NCBI RefSeq assembly: GCF_900104965.1 | Contig: NZ_LT629757.1 | Location: forward strand, 1,860,001-1,924,000 | DNA: 64,000 nucleotides | Reading direction: 5' to 3' | DNA from: Nocardioides scoriae | Lineage (GTDB): Bacteria > Actinomycetota > Actinomycetes > Propionibacteriales > Nocardioidaceae | Shown here: positions 51,847 to 60,343 of the stretch, one piece after another | Layout: each line of letters starts with the position of its first letter | How positions within the stretch are numbered: position 1 is the first letter of the stretch | Program-made: the position numbers and the translations under genes | Notes under the pieces: model-generated | What the model saw: the letters and a program-made list of their open reading frames with translations, nothing else | Told to the model about the DNA's origin: nothing | The model's database searches: none

Positions 51847-53502
51847 GTGAGCCTCCCCAGCACCCTGCTCGACCGCGAGGCAGCCCCCGCGACCAGCCCG
51901 GTGCCCCGCGCCTCGCTGCGCGCGCGGCTCCGGGCCCGCGACCGCGACCCGGTGCTGGCGTGGACCGGCACCCTGGCCGTGACGCTGCTGGCGCTGTTCC
52001 TGCGCCTGTGGGACCTGTCGAAGCCGCGGTCGTTCTCCTTCGACGAGACCTACTACGCCAAGGACGCCTGGTCGCTGCTGCACTTCGGCTACGCCCAGAC
52101 CTACGTCGACGGCGCCGACCAGCTGATCCTGTCGGGGCAGACCACCGGGGTGTGGACCGGCGACCCGTCGATGGTGGTCCACCCCGAGCTCGGCAAGTGG
52201 ATCATCGCGCTGGGCGAGGCGGCCTTCGGGATGACGCCCTTCGGCTGGCGGATCTCCTCGGCGATCGTGGGCGCGCTGATGGTGATGGTGATGGTCCGGC
52301 TCGCGCGGCGGCTCACCCGCTCGACCGCGCTGGGCCTGTTCGCCGGGCTGCTGCTGTGCCTGGAGGGCCAGCAGCTGGTGCTGTCGCGGCTCGCGCTGCT
52401 CGACGTGTTCCTCGCCTTCTTCGTGCTCTGCGCGGTCGCGTGCACGGTCGCCGACCGCGACTGGGGCCGGGCGCGGCTCGCGGACCTGGTCGAGGAGCGG
52501 CTCGACGGCGCCCGCCTGCGGGCCGGCGCGTGGGGCCCGCTGCTGCTGTGGCGGCCCTGGCGGCTCGCCGCGGGCCTGATGTGGGGCGCCGCCATCTCCA
52601 CCAAGTGGACGGCGCTGTTCCCGCTCGCGGCCCTCGGCCTGCTGATGTGGGCCTGGGACGCCGGGGCGAGGCGCTCCTTCGGGGTCCGGTGGGCGCTGCT
52701 GAAGTCGGCGGTCGTCGACGCCGCCCCGGCCCTGCTGTACGTCGTGGCGCTGCCGCTCGTGCTCTACGTCGTCAGCTGGACCGGCTGGCTGCTGCACGCC
52801 GACGTCTACGAGCGGGCGCTCTCGGACACGCAGTACGGCCCCTACTGGGGCAGCTACCTGGAGAAGGACGCCACCGGCTTCTTCCCCGAGCTGTGGCAGT
52901 CGCTGCGGTCGCTGTGGCACTACCACCACGACGTCTACTCGTTCCACACCAAGTTCCTCACCGACGCCACCCACGCCTACCAGTCGAGCCCGTGGGGCTG
53001 GTTCGTGCTCAACCGCCCCGTCGGCATCTCCACCGAGCTCGACATCGCGCCGGGGTCGCAGGGCTGTGCGGCCGCGGCGGGCTCGACCTGCCTGCGCCAG
53101 GTGCTCCTGCTCGGCAACCCGGTCGTGTGGTGGCTGGGCACGCTGGCCGCGCTCTGGTCGGTGGTCGCGGGCGTGGCGAAGCGCGACTGGCGCCACGTGC
53201 TGGTGCTGGTCGGGCTGGCGGCGACCTGGCTGCCGTGGTTCCGCTACGACGACCGGCCGATCTTCAGCTACTACGCGTCGGTCTCGCTGCCGTTCCTGGT
53301 GCTGTCGCTGACCCTGGCCGTCGGGGCGGTCGTCGGTGGCCCCGGCGCGCCGCGCCGGAGGCGCCTCGTGGGCGCCGCGGTCGCGGGCGGGGTGGTCGGC
53401 CTGACGGCGCTGGCGTTCGCGTGGTTCTGGCCCATCTGGACCGACGAGCTGCTCACCAACGGCCAGTGGCTGGACCGGATGTGGTTCCGCCGCTGGATCT
53501 GA
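51847..53502 (+). CDS. pmt: Dolichyl-phosphate-mannose-protein mannosyltransferase-type membrane enzyme
   Basis: This GT39 family protein O-mannosylates exported proteins using polyprenyl-phosphate-mannose. It has 551 residues and around 10-11 membrane segments. The catalytic acidic pair is SFDETYYAKDAWSLL just after the first membrane segment, and FFPELWQSLRSLWHYHHDVY is a conserved external region. GIAWGAAISTKWT-like text (LMWGAAISTKWTALFP) is typical of actinobacterial Pmt. The GTG start at 51847 is preceded by TAGCCT seven bases upstream, with no ribosome site, suggesting a leaderless mRNA. It is divergent from rsmI. Confidence 0.93.
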   Translation: MSLPSTLLDREAAPATSPVPRASLRARLRARDRDPVLAWTGTLAVTLLALFLRLWDLSKPRSFSFDETYYAKDAWSLLHFGYAQTYVDGADQLILSGQTTGVWTGDPSMVVHPELGKWIIALGEAAFGMTPFGWRISSAIVGALMVMVMVRLARRLTRSTALGLFAGLLLCLEGQQLVLSRLALLDVFLAFFVLCAVACTVADRDWGRARLADLVEERLDGARLRAGAWGPLLLWRPWRLAAGLMWGAAISTKWTALFPLAALGLLMWAWDAGARRSFGVRWALLKSAVVDAAPALLYVVALPLVLYVVSWTGWLLHADVYERALSDTQYGPYWGSYLEKDATGFFPELWQSLRSLWHYHHDVYSFHTKFLTDATHAYQSSPWGWFVLNRPVGISTELDIAPGSQGCAAAAGSTCLRQVLLLGNPVVWWLGTLAALWSVVAGVAKRDWRHVLVLVGLAATWLPWFRYDDRPIFSYYASVSLPFLVLSLTLAVGAVVGGPGAPRRRRLVGAAVAGGVVGLTALAFAWFWPIWTDELLTNGQWLDRMWFRRWI

Positions 53503-53578
53503 CCCGGGTGTCGGGTCCGACCAGCGGCGGAGGGTGCTGAGCGGGACGGCCGCCCCCGAGGGGTGCGGCGGTCCGTGG

Positions 53579-53749
53579 TCAGGCGGCGGCAGCGCCCGCC
53601 AGGGGCTCCTGCGCGACCGGCGCGACGACCGTCGAGACAGGTGCGTGCAGCCGGCGCTCGAGCACGGACATGCGCAGCAGCGCTCCCGCGACGACGACCA
53701 GACCCAGCAGACCCATCAGCAGCACTGACAGCGGTGCGATTGCTCCCAT
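53579..53749 (-). CDS. Small single-span membrane protein (56 residues)
   Basis: This short gene reads MGAIAPLSVLLMGLLGLVVV, then a few hydrophobic residues, ALLRMSVLERRLHAP, and an Ala/Pro/Val-rich end PVAQEPLAGAAAA. GGGAGG lies eight bases before the ATG at 53749, the strongest ribosome site in this area. It predicts one membrane helix with a basic cytoplasmic stretch. I do not recognise the family. Codon third positions are GC-rich as in true genes here. It lies 76 bp after pmt on the opposite strand and is convergent with it. Confidence 0.6.
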   Translation of the reverse strand: MGAIAPLSVLLMGLLGLVVVAGALLRMSVLERRLHAPVSTVVAPVAQEPLAGAAAA

Positions 53750-53853
53750 GGTGACGTCCTCCCACGTTCCCCGGTGAACCCCCGATGTGACCTACCGTAC
53801 GCCGCCGCCAGCAAAACGGACATAGTTCTTCTGGACTAGATCAGATTGATCCT

Positions 53854-54498
53854 TCATCCCCGATGAGTTGACATCACGGACCCGGACCGTCGGCCGACGT
53901 ACGCCAGCCAGCCGGTCGCCAGGCCGACCAGTCCGATGCCCAGGGCGCCCTGCGGCCAGTAGATGTGGTCGAGGTGCAGCAGCACCGCGCCGGGCACGAG
54001 CAGCAGCCCGGGCAGGCCCGCCAGCCGGTGGCGCAGCAGGGCGTCCAGCGCGACCACCACCGCGGCCACCAGCAGTCCCCACGAGCCGATCTCGCCGAGC
54101 GGGGTGCCGATCGCGAAGATCGAGCGCACCTCGTCGGGGCGCGCGGCGCCCGAGGGCAGCCGCGAGGTCACCCAGCCGGCGCCGATGCCGCTGAGGATGT
54201 CGAGGGCGTTGTAGAAGATCGCGTAGACGAAGGCCGCCAGGACCGCGACCACGGCCAGCGGGTCGCGGCGCCCCTTGAACAGCCACATCAGGGCCACCCC
54301 CACGAGCGGGAAGACCAGCATCCCGGGCACGTGCAGCGTCCACCAGCGGTGGGCCGTGCCCTCGTCGAGGCGCTCGGGGTGGAAGTAGCCTGCCGCCATC
54401 AGCGCCAGGCCCGGCAGGGCGCTGAGCACCCCCGCCGTCGTCGGTCCGACCCAGCGGTCGGTGGTGGGGCTGCCGGGTGCTCGTGTCGTCGTCGCCAC
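53854..54498 (-). CDS. Conserved hypothetical integral membrane protein
   Basis: This 214-residue protein has about six membrane segments, for example GVLSALPGLALMAAGYFHP, GMLVFPLVGVALMWLF, VAVLAAFVYAIFYNALDIL, WGLLVAAVVVALDALL and ALGIGLVGLATGWLAYV. Charged motifs AGYFHPERLDEGTAHRWWTL and GIGAGWVTSR lie in loops. The His residues (YFHP, HRWW, HLDH) might bind metal or haem, but this is a guess. The start is GTG 54498. It is followed by an AT-rich stretch of about 100 bp before the small gene at 53749. I do not recognise a function. Confidence 0.7.
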   Translation of the reverse strand: MATTTRAPGSPTTDRWVGPTTAGVLSALPGLALMAAGYFHPERLDEGTAHRWWTLHVPGMLVFPLVGVALMWLFKGRRDPLAVVAVLAAFVYAIFYNALDILSGIGAGWVTSRLPSGAARPDEVRSIFAIGTPLGEIGSWGLLVAAVVVALDALLRHRLAGLPGLLLVPGAVLLHLDHIYWPQGALGIGLVGLATGWLAYVGRRSGSVMSTHRG

Positions 54499-54539
54499 GC
54501 CCCGAACCTACGGGGCGGTGGTGGCGACCCGCGGGCGGC

Positions 54540-55973
54540 TCAGCCGGCGCGGCTGCCCGCGAAGTCGGACGGGGCGAACTTCCCCTCGGCCAGGCGCGAC
54601 TCGATGTCCTCCAGGCTGTGCCCGGTCAGCTCCGGCATCCGGCGCCACACGAACACCCAGGCGGCCACGTTGAACAGGCCGTAGAGCCAGAACACCTGGC
54701 CCACCCCGAGCAGGTCGATCATCGTCAGCAGGGTCAGGGTGATGAGCAGGTTGGTCGACCACAGCGTGGCCGACTGGGCGGCGGTGCCGGCGCCGCGGAC
54801 CGCGAGCGGGTAGATCTCCGATCCGGTGAGCCAGCCCATCAGCTGCAGCCCGCCGGCGTTGAAGAACATGAACACGACCAGGCAGGCGACGATGAACGGC
54901 ACGCTGTCCTTGCCGGCGTTGCCGGTGACGAAGAAGGCGCCGAGCACGAACAGCGCCACGGCGGCCCCCGGCACCATCACCAGGGTGAGGCGCCGACGCC
55001 CGACCCGGTCGACGATGGCCAGGCCGACGATCATCATCACCAGGTAGGTCAGGCCCAGCGCGACGCTGACCCGCAGGGCCGCGGTGGTCGAGAACCCGTT
55101 GTCGGTGAGGATCGTCGGGGCGTAGTAGATGATCATCTCGATCCCGGACAGCTGCGTGAACGCCGCGACGCCGCAGCCCACGACCAGCGCCGGGCGCACC
55201 CACGGCCGGCGCAGGCCGCTCCAGCCGCGGTCGCGGGCCCGGGTCTCCTGCTTGCGCTCCTCGACCTCGACGATCTCCTCGAGCTCGGTGGCGATGTCGT
55301 AGCCGTCGGGTCGGACCCGCCGCAGCACCGCCTCCGCCTCGTCGCGCCGACCGCGCTTGACCAGCCACCGGGGGCTCTCGGGCAGTCGCAGCTGCAGGAG
55401 CAGCATCAGCAGCGCCGGCACCGCCGCCGCGCCGATCGAGATCCGCCAGTCGACGGCCTCGGTGGCCCCGACCAGGGTCGAGATCACGATGCCGACGCCG
55501 ATGGCCAGCTGGAAGCACAGCACGAGGCGGCCGCGCAGCCGCGCCGGCGCCATCTCCGCGACGTACATCGGGACGGTCTGGGTCGCGCCTCCGACCGCGA
55601 AGCCGAGCAGCACCCGGGCCAGGGCCAGCAGCACGGCGCTGGGCGCGATCGAGCACAGCAGGCTGCCGGCCACGAACACGCAGCAGATGAGCAGGATGGT
55701 GCGGTGCCGGCCCCAGCGCTCGGACAGCAGGCTGCACACCAGCGCGCCGATGACCGCGCCGAGCAGGATCCCGGCCGCGATCGACTGCTCGAGGCCGTTG
55801 CCGGTGTCGAACTCCTCGGAGATCTGGAGCAGCGCCCCGGAGATGATGCCGGTGTCGTAGCCGTAGAGCAGCCCGCTGACGGCCGAGACCACCGCCACCG
55901 CGAGCATCAGCCCGTTGAGGGCGCCCTCGTGGGCGTCGTCCCCCTGGTCCCTGCGTGCCTCGGTCTGGGTCAT
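54540..55973 (-). CDS. Sugar porter MFS transporter (glucose/myo-inositol:H+ symporter-like)
   Basis: This is a 477-residue, 12-span major facilitator. It has the sugar-porter hallmarks: GYDTGIISGALLQI in helix 1, SERWGRHRTILL between helices 2 and 3, and PESPRWLVKRGR after helix 6. QLSGIEMIIYYAPTIL follows in helix 7, VDRVGRRRLTL comes between 8 and 9, and PELTGHSLEDIE at the C-terminal end. It imports a monosaccharide or polyol with protons. GGGGGAG lies 8 bp upstream of the ATG at 55973. It stands as a single gene with membrane-protein neighbours. Substrate is not determined. Confidence 0.92.
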   Translation of the reverse strand: MTQTEARRDQGDDAHEGALNGLMLAVAVVSAVSGLLYGYDTGIISGALLQISEEFDTGNGLEQSIAAGILLGAVIGALVCSLLSERWGRHRTILLICCVFVAGSLLCSIAPSAVLLALARVLLGFAVGGATQTVPMYVAEMAPARLRGRLVLCFQLAIGVGIVISTLVGATEAVDWRISIGAAAVPALLMLLLQLRLPESPRWLVKRGRRDEAEAVLRRVRPDGYDIATELEEIVEVEERKQETRARDRGWSGLRRPWVRPALVVGCGVAAFTQLSGIEMIIYYAPTILTDNGFSTTAALRVSVALGLTYLVMMIVGLAIVDRVGRRRLTLVMVPGAAVALFVLGAFFVTGNAGKDSVPFIVACLVVFMFFNAGGLQLMGWLTGSEIYPLAVRGAGTAAQSATLWSTNLLITLTLLTMIDLLGVGQVFWLYGLFNVAAWVFVWRRMPELTGHSLEDIESRLAEGKFAPSDFAGSRAG

Positions 55974-56070
55974 GGGTCTCCCCCGTCTGCCGGGCCGGCC
56001 GTCCCGATGGCGACCGGCAGGGGTAGGCGTACCCCATCGTCGCCGCCCCACCGTGCGGGCGCGCCTCCCC

Positions 56071-56352
56071 TCAGCGACCGGTGGGGTCCACCCGGCGGTG
56101 CAGCAGCCGGAGCAGGGCGTCGAGCAGGATGCCGAGGATGGAGATCGACACGATGCCGCTGAGCACCAGCGAGGTCTGCAGGTTCACGCCGGCGTTGTTG
56201 ATGAGGTAGCCCAGCCCGCTGTCGGCCGCGATCAGCTCCACGGCCACGATGCTGGTCCACGCCCCGCCCATGGCGAGCCGCATGCCGGTGATGATCTGCG
56301 GCAGCGCGCTGCGCAGACGCACCGTGAGCAGCACCCGCAGCGGCGACCCGTC
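56071..56352 (-). pseudogene. Truncated ABC permease (nitrate/sulfonate/taurine type), C-terminal remnant
   Basis: The segment encodes only the last 90 or so residues of an SsuC/TauC-type permease: SALPQIITGMRLAMGGAWTS, then IVAVELIAADSGLGYLINNA and ILGILLDALLRLLHRRVDP, ending at 56071. The LPQIITGMRLAMGGAW stretch is the ATPase-contact region of this family. Homology stops near 56352 and the preceding open frame is unrelated; the N-terminal 150-180 residues are missing. No ATPase or binding protein of such a system is nearby. It is a remnant cut by a rearrangement at the border with the FetB-like gene. Confidence 0.85.
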
Positions 56353-56417
56353 AACGACACATGCCGAGACAACTGGTCCAGACCTGGCCCGGGTCACCCA
56401 CCTGGCACGCTCCCCCC

Positions 56418-57224
56418 ATGACCGGTCTCCTGCACGGCCCCGGACCCGCGCTGGCCGCCACCACCGCCCCGGCCCCGGACTGGCGCCTCGCCCTGGTGCT
56501 GCTGGCGCTGCTGGTGCTCGGCGTGGTCGTCTCGCTGCTGGCCGGGCTCGGGGTCGCTCGCGACCACGTGACCGCGGGGGTGCGCGCGGTGGTCCAGCTC
56601 GGCGTGGTCTCGCTGGTGATCGCGGCGGCGCTCGGCTCGGTCGGCTGGTCGCTGCTCGTGGTCGCGGTGATGTACGCCGTCGCCGTGGCCACCTCGGCCC
56701 GTCGGATCGACGTGCCGGCGCGGCAGGTGCCGTGGCTGGCCCTGGCCGTGGCCGCCGGGGCGCTCCCGGTGCTGGCGCTGAGCCTGGGCTCCGGGGTGGT
56801 GCCCTTCGACGGGGCCGGGATCGTGCCGGTCGCGGGCATCGTCATCGGCGGCACCATGACCGCGGCGACGCTCACCGGCCGGCGGGCCAGCGACGAGCTC
56901 CGCGGCGCCTTCGGCTCCTACGAGGCCGGCCTGGCGCTGGGTCTCACCCAGCAGCAGGCCGCCTTCGAGGTCGTGCAGCCCTCCGCGCGCGAGGCGCTGC
57001 TCCCGGGCCTCGACCAGACCCGCACCGTCGGCCTGGTCACCCTGCCCGGCGCCTTCGTCGGCGTCCTGCTCGGCGGCGGCACCCCGCTCGAGGCGGCCTC
57101 GGCCCAGGTGCTGGTGCTCTTCGGGCTGATGGCCGGCCAGGCCGTCACCACCGCCGTCGTGCTCCAGCTGGTCGCCCGCGGCCGCGTCGTGCGCCGCGAC
57201 CTCGCCGCCACCTACCCCCGCTGA
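56418..57224 (+). CDS. FetB-like (UPF0014) ABC transporter permease
   Basis: This is a 268-residue membrane protein with about seven segments. Family motifs are GVRAVVQLGVVSLVIAAAL near residue 55, VAGIVIGGTMTAATLTGRRA near 140, then ALGLTQQQAAFEVVQPSARE and VTLPGAFVGVLLGGGTPLEA. In E. coli FetB (YbbM) works with FetA to export iron. No FetA-like ATPase is in the window, so its partner must be elsewhere. The ATG at 56418 is preferred over ATG 56361, as the region before it is not hydrophobic or conserved. It starts about 65 bp from the broken permease remnant. Confidence 0.85.
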   Translation: MTGLLHGPGPALAATTAPAPDWRLALVLLALLVLGVVVSLLAGLGVARDHVTAGVRAVVQLGVVSLVIAAALGSVGWSLLVVAVMYAVAVATSARRIDVPARQVPWLALAVAAGALPVLALSLGSGVVPFDGAGIVPVAGIVIGGTMTAATLTGRRASDELRGAFGSYEAGLALGLTQQQAAFEVVQPSAREALLPGLDQTRTVGLVTLPGAFVGVLLGGGTPLEAASAQVLVLFGLMAGQAVTTAVVLQLVARGRVVRRDLAATYPR

Positions 57225-57243
57225 CGCGACCGCCGGGTCGGCC

Positions 57244-57558
57244 TCAGTGGACGAGCTTGAGGCCCACGACGCAGCCGACGAGGCCCAGGATCAGCAGCAC
57301 GCGCACGAGGCTGACCGGCTCCTCCCCCGTGGCCATCGCCCAGGCGACGGTGAGCGAGGCGCCGACGCCCACCCACACGGCGTACGCCGTCCCGACCGGC
57401 AGCTCGCGCATGGCGTACGCCAGGCCGCCCATGCTCGCCACGATGGCGACGCCGAAGACCACCGACGGCAGCAGCCGGGTGAACCCCTCGGACCTCCCCA
57501 GCGCCGTGGCCCAGACGGCCTCCAGCACACCGGACACGACCAGCACCCACCACGACAT
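57244..57558 (-). CDS. sugE: SMR-family efflux protein (SugE/Gdx type)
   Basis: This is a 104-residue, four-span small multidrug resistance protein. VVSGVLEAVWATALGRSEGF has the central Glu of the transport site followed by WATALGRSEGFTR, which is characteristic of the Gdx/SugE guanidinium exporters rather than EmrE. Later come MRELPVGTAYAVWVGVGA and the final helix VLLILGLVGCVVGLKLVH. GAGGAG lies 7 bp before the ATG. It is convergent with the FetB-like gene. A guanidine riboswitch was looked for upstream and not established. Confidence 0.9.
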   Translation of the reverse strand: MSWWVLVVSGVLEAVWATALGRSEGFTRLLPSVVFGVAIVASMGGLAYAMRELPVGTAYAVWVGVGASLTVAWAMATGEEPVSLVRVLLILGLVGCVVGLKLVH

Positions 57559-57741
57559 GACGACTCCTCGTGGCCGTCTTGTCGCGCTCCGGGTACGGCT
57601 CCCTCGTCCGGGGACCGGCTCGGCCGGCCCTGGCACAAGAGGCTAGCAAGCGCGGGCTGGGCCACAGCAGCATGAGTCGCGCTCGAGCGGTAACCGGTCG
57701 TCGCGGCTCCGGGGCCGCGTCCACTCCAGGAGAGGGGCCCC

Positions 57742-57972
57742 ATGCCCACCACCCACGCCCTGACCGTCACGGTCGTCGGCTGCGGCGCCCTCGCGCTCGT
57801 GGCCTCGATCTGGCTGGCCGTCACCCCGCACCGGATCGGTCGCCGCTCGCTGCGGCTGCCCCCGCTGGCCTGGCAGCTGGCCCGGGTCGGCCTGGTCGCC
57901 ACGCTGTCCACCCTCGCCGCAGGCTGCGCCCTGGCCGCCGTCGGACTGCTCGGACCCGGCGCGCCACGCTGA
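57742..57972 (+). CDS. Small two-span membrane protein (76 residues)
   Basis: The protein begins MPTTHALTVTVVGCGALALV, has one hydrophobic helix, a basic loop (TPHRIGRRSLRLPP), and a second helix, VGLVATLSTLAAGCALAAVG. A good ribosome site GGAGAGG lies 6 bp before the ATG. There is no recognised family or conserved residue pattern beyond the two helices. It lies between the divergent sugE promoter region and the tRNA-Ala terminator. Confidence 0.65.
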   Translation: MPTTHALTVTVVGCGALALVASIWLAVTPHRIGRRSLRLPPLAWQLARVGLVATLSTLAAGCALAAVGLLGPGAPR

Positions 57973-58058
57973 GACCCGCTGCACCCCGCACCGACCTGGT
58001 CGTGTGGGTGAGAGGGCGCCGGGGCGCCCGGTGGCACCCACGACCCCGGACGTGCGAC

Positions 58059-58089
58059 GACCCCCACCGGCGCAGTGCCGGTGGGGGTC
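58059..58089 (-). terminator. Perfect 13-bp stem hairpin after tRNA-Ala
   Basis: GACCCCCACCGGC (58059-58071) and GCCGGTGGGGGTC (58077-58089) pair perfectly around the loop GCAGT. The hairpin begins 7 bp beyond the 3' end of the minus-strand tRNA-Ala, where a terminator is expected. No T-run follows, which is usual for actinobacterial terminators. It could equally end the small plus-strand gene at 57742-57972. Confidence 0.85.
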
Positions 58090-58096
58090 GGTCTGG

Positions 58097-58169
58097 TGGA
58101 GCTGAGGGGATTCGAACCCCTGGCCTTCTCATTGCGAACGAGACGCGCTACCAACTGCGCCACAGCCCC
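58097..58169 (-). tRNA. tRNA-Ala (anticodon CGC)
   Basis: The minus strand forms a 73-base cloverleaf. The acceptor is GGGGCTG/CAGCTCC with one G-T pair and discriminator A. The D-arm is GCGC-AGTTGGTA-GCGC. The anticodon stem is TCTCG/TGAGA with loop TTCGCAA, giving CGC. The T-arm is CAGGGG-TTCGAAT-CCCCT. CCA is not encoded. It reads the GCG codon, heavily used in this genome. A strong hairpin follows immediately. Confidence 0.93.
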
Positions 58170-58229
58170 AGTGCGCCCGCGAGCGCGAGGAAGAAGTTAC
58201 CACCGGGACCCCGCAGGTCCCGAATCGGG

Positions 58230-59126
58230 TCAGGCGCCGGCGGCCCTGCGCGCCTGCTCGGAGTCGGCGCGGTCCTGCTCGGCCTGCTCCTCGGCCTCGC
58301 GGGCCAGCGCGGTGTCCGACTCGTCGTGGCCCGAGCTGGTGACGCCGGTCAGCTCGATGGTGCGCACGGTGCGGCGGGCGGTCGCCTTGCCGACGTACGT
58401 CGGGAGGGTGAGCGGCAGCGGGTCCCACAGCGAGCCGTCGTCGGCCAGGGCGGCCTCGACCTCGACGCGCTCCTCCGGGCTGGTCCCGGAGGACAGCAGC
58501 CGCTCGAGCTCGGCGTCGATGTCGAGGGGGACCTCGACGGGCTCGACCGTCGCGGGTCGGGCGACCGGCGACGCGGGGCGAGCGGCAGGGGTGGGCCGCT
58601 CGACCTGCGGGGCGGCGTGGGCCGCGGGCTCGACGTGCGGGGCCACCTCGGGGACGGCGACGGGGGCGGTCCGGACGGGCGCCGTGCGGCGGCGCTGCTG
58701 GGCCCTGACCGAGAGCCGGGCGATGACGAGGAAGGCGAGCGTCAGGACGCCGGGGACCGCCAGCGACCACCACGGGACGACCGCGGCACCGGCGAGCACG
58801 GCCACCAGGACCAGCGCGCCGAGCAGGACGCCCAGCACCCGGCGGCGGTTGCGCGCGGCGCGGGCGGTGGGGGTCAGCTCGACGACCGGGCGGCGCACGA
58901 CCGTGTCCTCCGAGGACACCTCGACGACCGTGTCGACCTCGTCGTGGGCCGGCGTCGTGGCGGACGCGTCGGTGTGGCGGCGACGGGTGAGGATCCGCAC
59001 CTTCTCGGTGTGGCCCTCCTCGAGCCGCTCGCCGGCCACCTCGTCGTGGTGCTGGAGCGCCTTGGGGATCAGATAGACGGCCCACGCGAGGGCCAGCACG
59101 ACGAAGATGACAGCTGACAGGTCCAC
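58230..59126 (-). CDS. glpR: Membrane divisome protein GlpR/SepX-like
   Basis: This is a 298-residue protein with an N-terminal membrane segment (MDLSAVIFVVLALAWAVYLI), then the conserved PKALQHHDEVA stretch. Two more membrane segments lie near residues 95-135 (RRVLGVLLGALVLVAVLAG, LAVPGVLTLAFLVIARL). A Pro/Ala/Val-rich linker and an acidic C-terminal part with LPTYVGKATARRTVRTIELT follow. This is the pattern of actinobacterial GlpR/SepX, which binds the MoeA-like Glp and links it to FtsZ and Wag31. The glp gene lies in the same cluster (60830-62095). Identification rests on the N-terminal motif, domain layout and synteny. Confidence 0.82.
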   Translation of the reverse strand: MDLSAVIFVVLALAWAVYLIPKALQHHDEVAGERLEEGHTEKVRILTRRRHTDASATTPAHDEVDTVVEVSSEDTVVRRPVVELTPTARAARNRRRVLGVLLGALVLVAVLAGAAVVPWWSLAVPGVLTLAFLVIARLSVRAQQRRRTAPVRTAPVAVPEVAPHVEPAAHAAPQVERPTPAARPASPVARPATVEPVEVPLDIDAELERLLSSGTSPEERVEVEAALADDGSLWDPLPLTLPTYVGKATARRTVRTIELTGVTSSGHDESDTALAREAEEQAEQDRADSEQARRAAGA

Positions 59127-59210
59127 AGGCAGGACGATACGAGCGGGCGGAGGCGGCGAACCGGACCCGGGGCGGTGTGTCGCCAGTTCACTCGTGTGAC
59201 GGGTGTGGTT

Positions 59211-59251
59211 TGCCCTTCGAGACGGGCCCGGCGGCCCTCCTCAGGGGCCGA
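59211..59251 (+). repeat. Dispersed intergenic repeat, copy near rimJ
   Basis: TGCCCTTCGAGACGGGCCCG followed by GCGGCCCTCCTCAGGGGCCGAG matches the dispersed repeat at 3711 and 23160, with a shorter central hairpin. It overlaps the last 11 bp of the rimJ-like gene; that gene's TGA stop is within the repeat (CCCCTGAGGAGG on the minus strand), so the element supplied the present C-terminus. The remaining gap to glpR has nothing else notable. Confidence 0.75.
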
Positions 59252-59843
59252 GGGGCGGGGTGCCGCCCGGGGACGCCCGGGCGTCGAGCCGGGCGAGGAG
59301 CCCGCCCGGGACCTGCTCGGTGGTCAGCGCGAACAGCCGGTGGTCGCGCCAGTCGCCGTCGATGTGCAGGAACCGGCGGGCGTAGCCGACCTCCTCGAAG
59401 CCCAGCTTCTCCACCACCCGCAGCGAGGAGGCGTTCTCGGGCCGGATCGCCACCTCGACGCGGTGCAGCCCGACCGGGCCGAAGCAGTGGTCGACCGCCA
59501 GGGCGACCGCGCGCGGGATGATGCCGCGGCCGGCGTGGCCCTGGTCGACCCAGTAGCCGATCGAGGCGAACTGCGCCGACCCGCGCACCACGTTGCTGAC
59601 GGTCAGCTGCCCGACGAACTGGCCGTCGTGCTCGACCACGAACGGCAGCTGCCGCCCGGCCCGCGCCTCGCGCCGCATGGTGCGGACCATCGCGGCGAAC
59701 GAGCGGGGCTGGACCTGGGTCTGCGAGGGTGCGGTCGCGTCCCAGGGGCCCAGCCAGGCGGCGTTGGCGTGGCGCAGCCGGCGCCAGGTGTGCCGGTCGG
59801 CCTGGGTCAGCGGCCGCAGCCGCACCCGCCCGGAGGTCAGCAC
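59241..59843 (-). CDS. rimJ: RimJ/RimL-like GNAT N-acetyltransferase
   Basis: This is a 200-residue GNAT. VRLRPLTQADRHTWRRLRHA opens the protein, FVGQLTVSNVVRGSAQFASI and GYWVDQGHAGRGIIPRAVAL form the acetyl-CoA binding core, and RVEVAIRPENASSLRVVEKLGF is the typical RimJ-type end. The C-terminal 15 residues (ASPGGTPPLGP) are partly encoded by an intergenic repeat. It is the gene located between glpR and glp in other actinobacteria. Its substrate, presumably a protein N-terminus, is unknown. GTG 59843 lacks a ribosome site and may be coupled to mogA, 17 bp away. Confidence 0.85.
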   Translation of the reverse strand: MLTSGRVRLRPLTQADRHTWRRLRHANAAWLGPWDATAPSQTQVQPRSFAAMVRTMRREARAGRQLPFVVEHDGQFVGQLTVSNVVRGSAQFASIGYWVDQGHAGRGIIPRAVALAVDHCFGPVGLHRVEVAIRPENASSLRVVEKLGFEEVGYARRFLHIDGDWRDHRLFALTTEQVPGGLLARLDARASPGGTPPLGP

Positions 59844-59860
59844 GGCCGGCCAGCCGGGGC

Positions 59861-60343
59861 TCAGTGGTCGCTCCCGACGATCTGCTCCACGGCGTGGCGC
59901 AGCAGCGGCACCACCACCGCGAGGCCGTCCTTGACCCCGCCGCGCGAGCCGGGGAGGTTGACCACGAGCGCCTGGCCCGAGACCCCCGCGAGACCCCGCG
60001 AGAGCGCCGCGGTCGGCACGCCCTTGGCCGTGCCGTGGGCGCGGATCGCCTCGGCGATGCCGGGCACCTCGCGGTCGAGCAGCGGGCGGGTCGCCTCGGG
60101 GGTGCGGTCGGTGGGCGTCAGGCCGGTGCCACCGGTCGTCAGCACGGCGCGCGCCCCCGCCGCGATCGCCGCCCGGACGGCCTCGCCGACGGGGTCGCCG
60201 TCGGGCACGACCGCGGGGTCGGCGACGTCCCAGCCGTCGGCCCGGAGCGCCTCGACGATGAGGGGGCCGGTGGTGTCGTCGTACACCCCGGCCGCGGCGC
60301 GGTTGGAGGCGACCACGACGGCGGCCTGCAGCGACTCAGCCAC
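59861..60343 (-). CDS. mogA: Molybdenum cofactor biosynthesis protein, MogA/MoaB family
   Basis: This is a 160-residue molybdopterin-binding fold protein that adenylylates molybdopterin. [20 protein letters not shown] is the family opening. The glycine-rich site is [20 protein letters not shown], and [20 protein letters not shown] is the second MPT-binding motif. The start is GTG 60343, which overlaps the moaC end by 8 bp. It is read with moaC and glp/moeA. Confidence 0.93.
   Translation of the reverse strand: MAESLQAAVVVASNRAAAGVYDDTTGPLIVEALRADGWDVADPAVVPDGDPVGEAVRAAIAAGARAVLTTGGTGLTPTDRTPEATRPLLDREVPGIAEAIRAHGTAKGVPTAALSRGLAGVSGQALVVNLPGSRGGVKDGLAVVVPLLRHAVEQIVGSDH

Noticed and set aside
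57559-57741. Guanidine riboswitch upstream of the SugE/Gdx gene
   Set aside because: The minus-strand leader has fragments such as GCTAGCC and GACAAGACGGCC that vaguely recall the guanidine-I motif, but the conserved core order is not present. A covariance-model search would be decisive.
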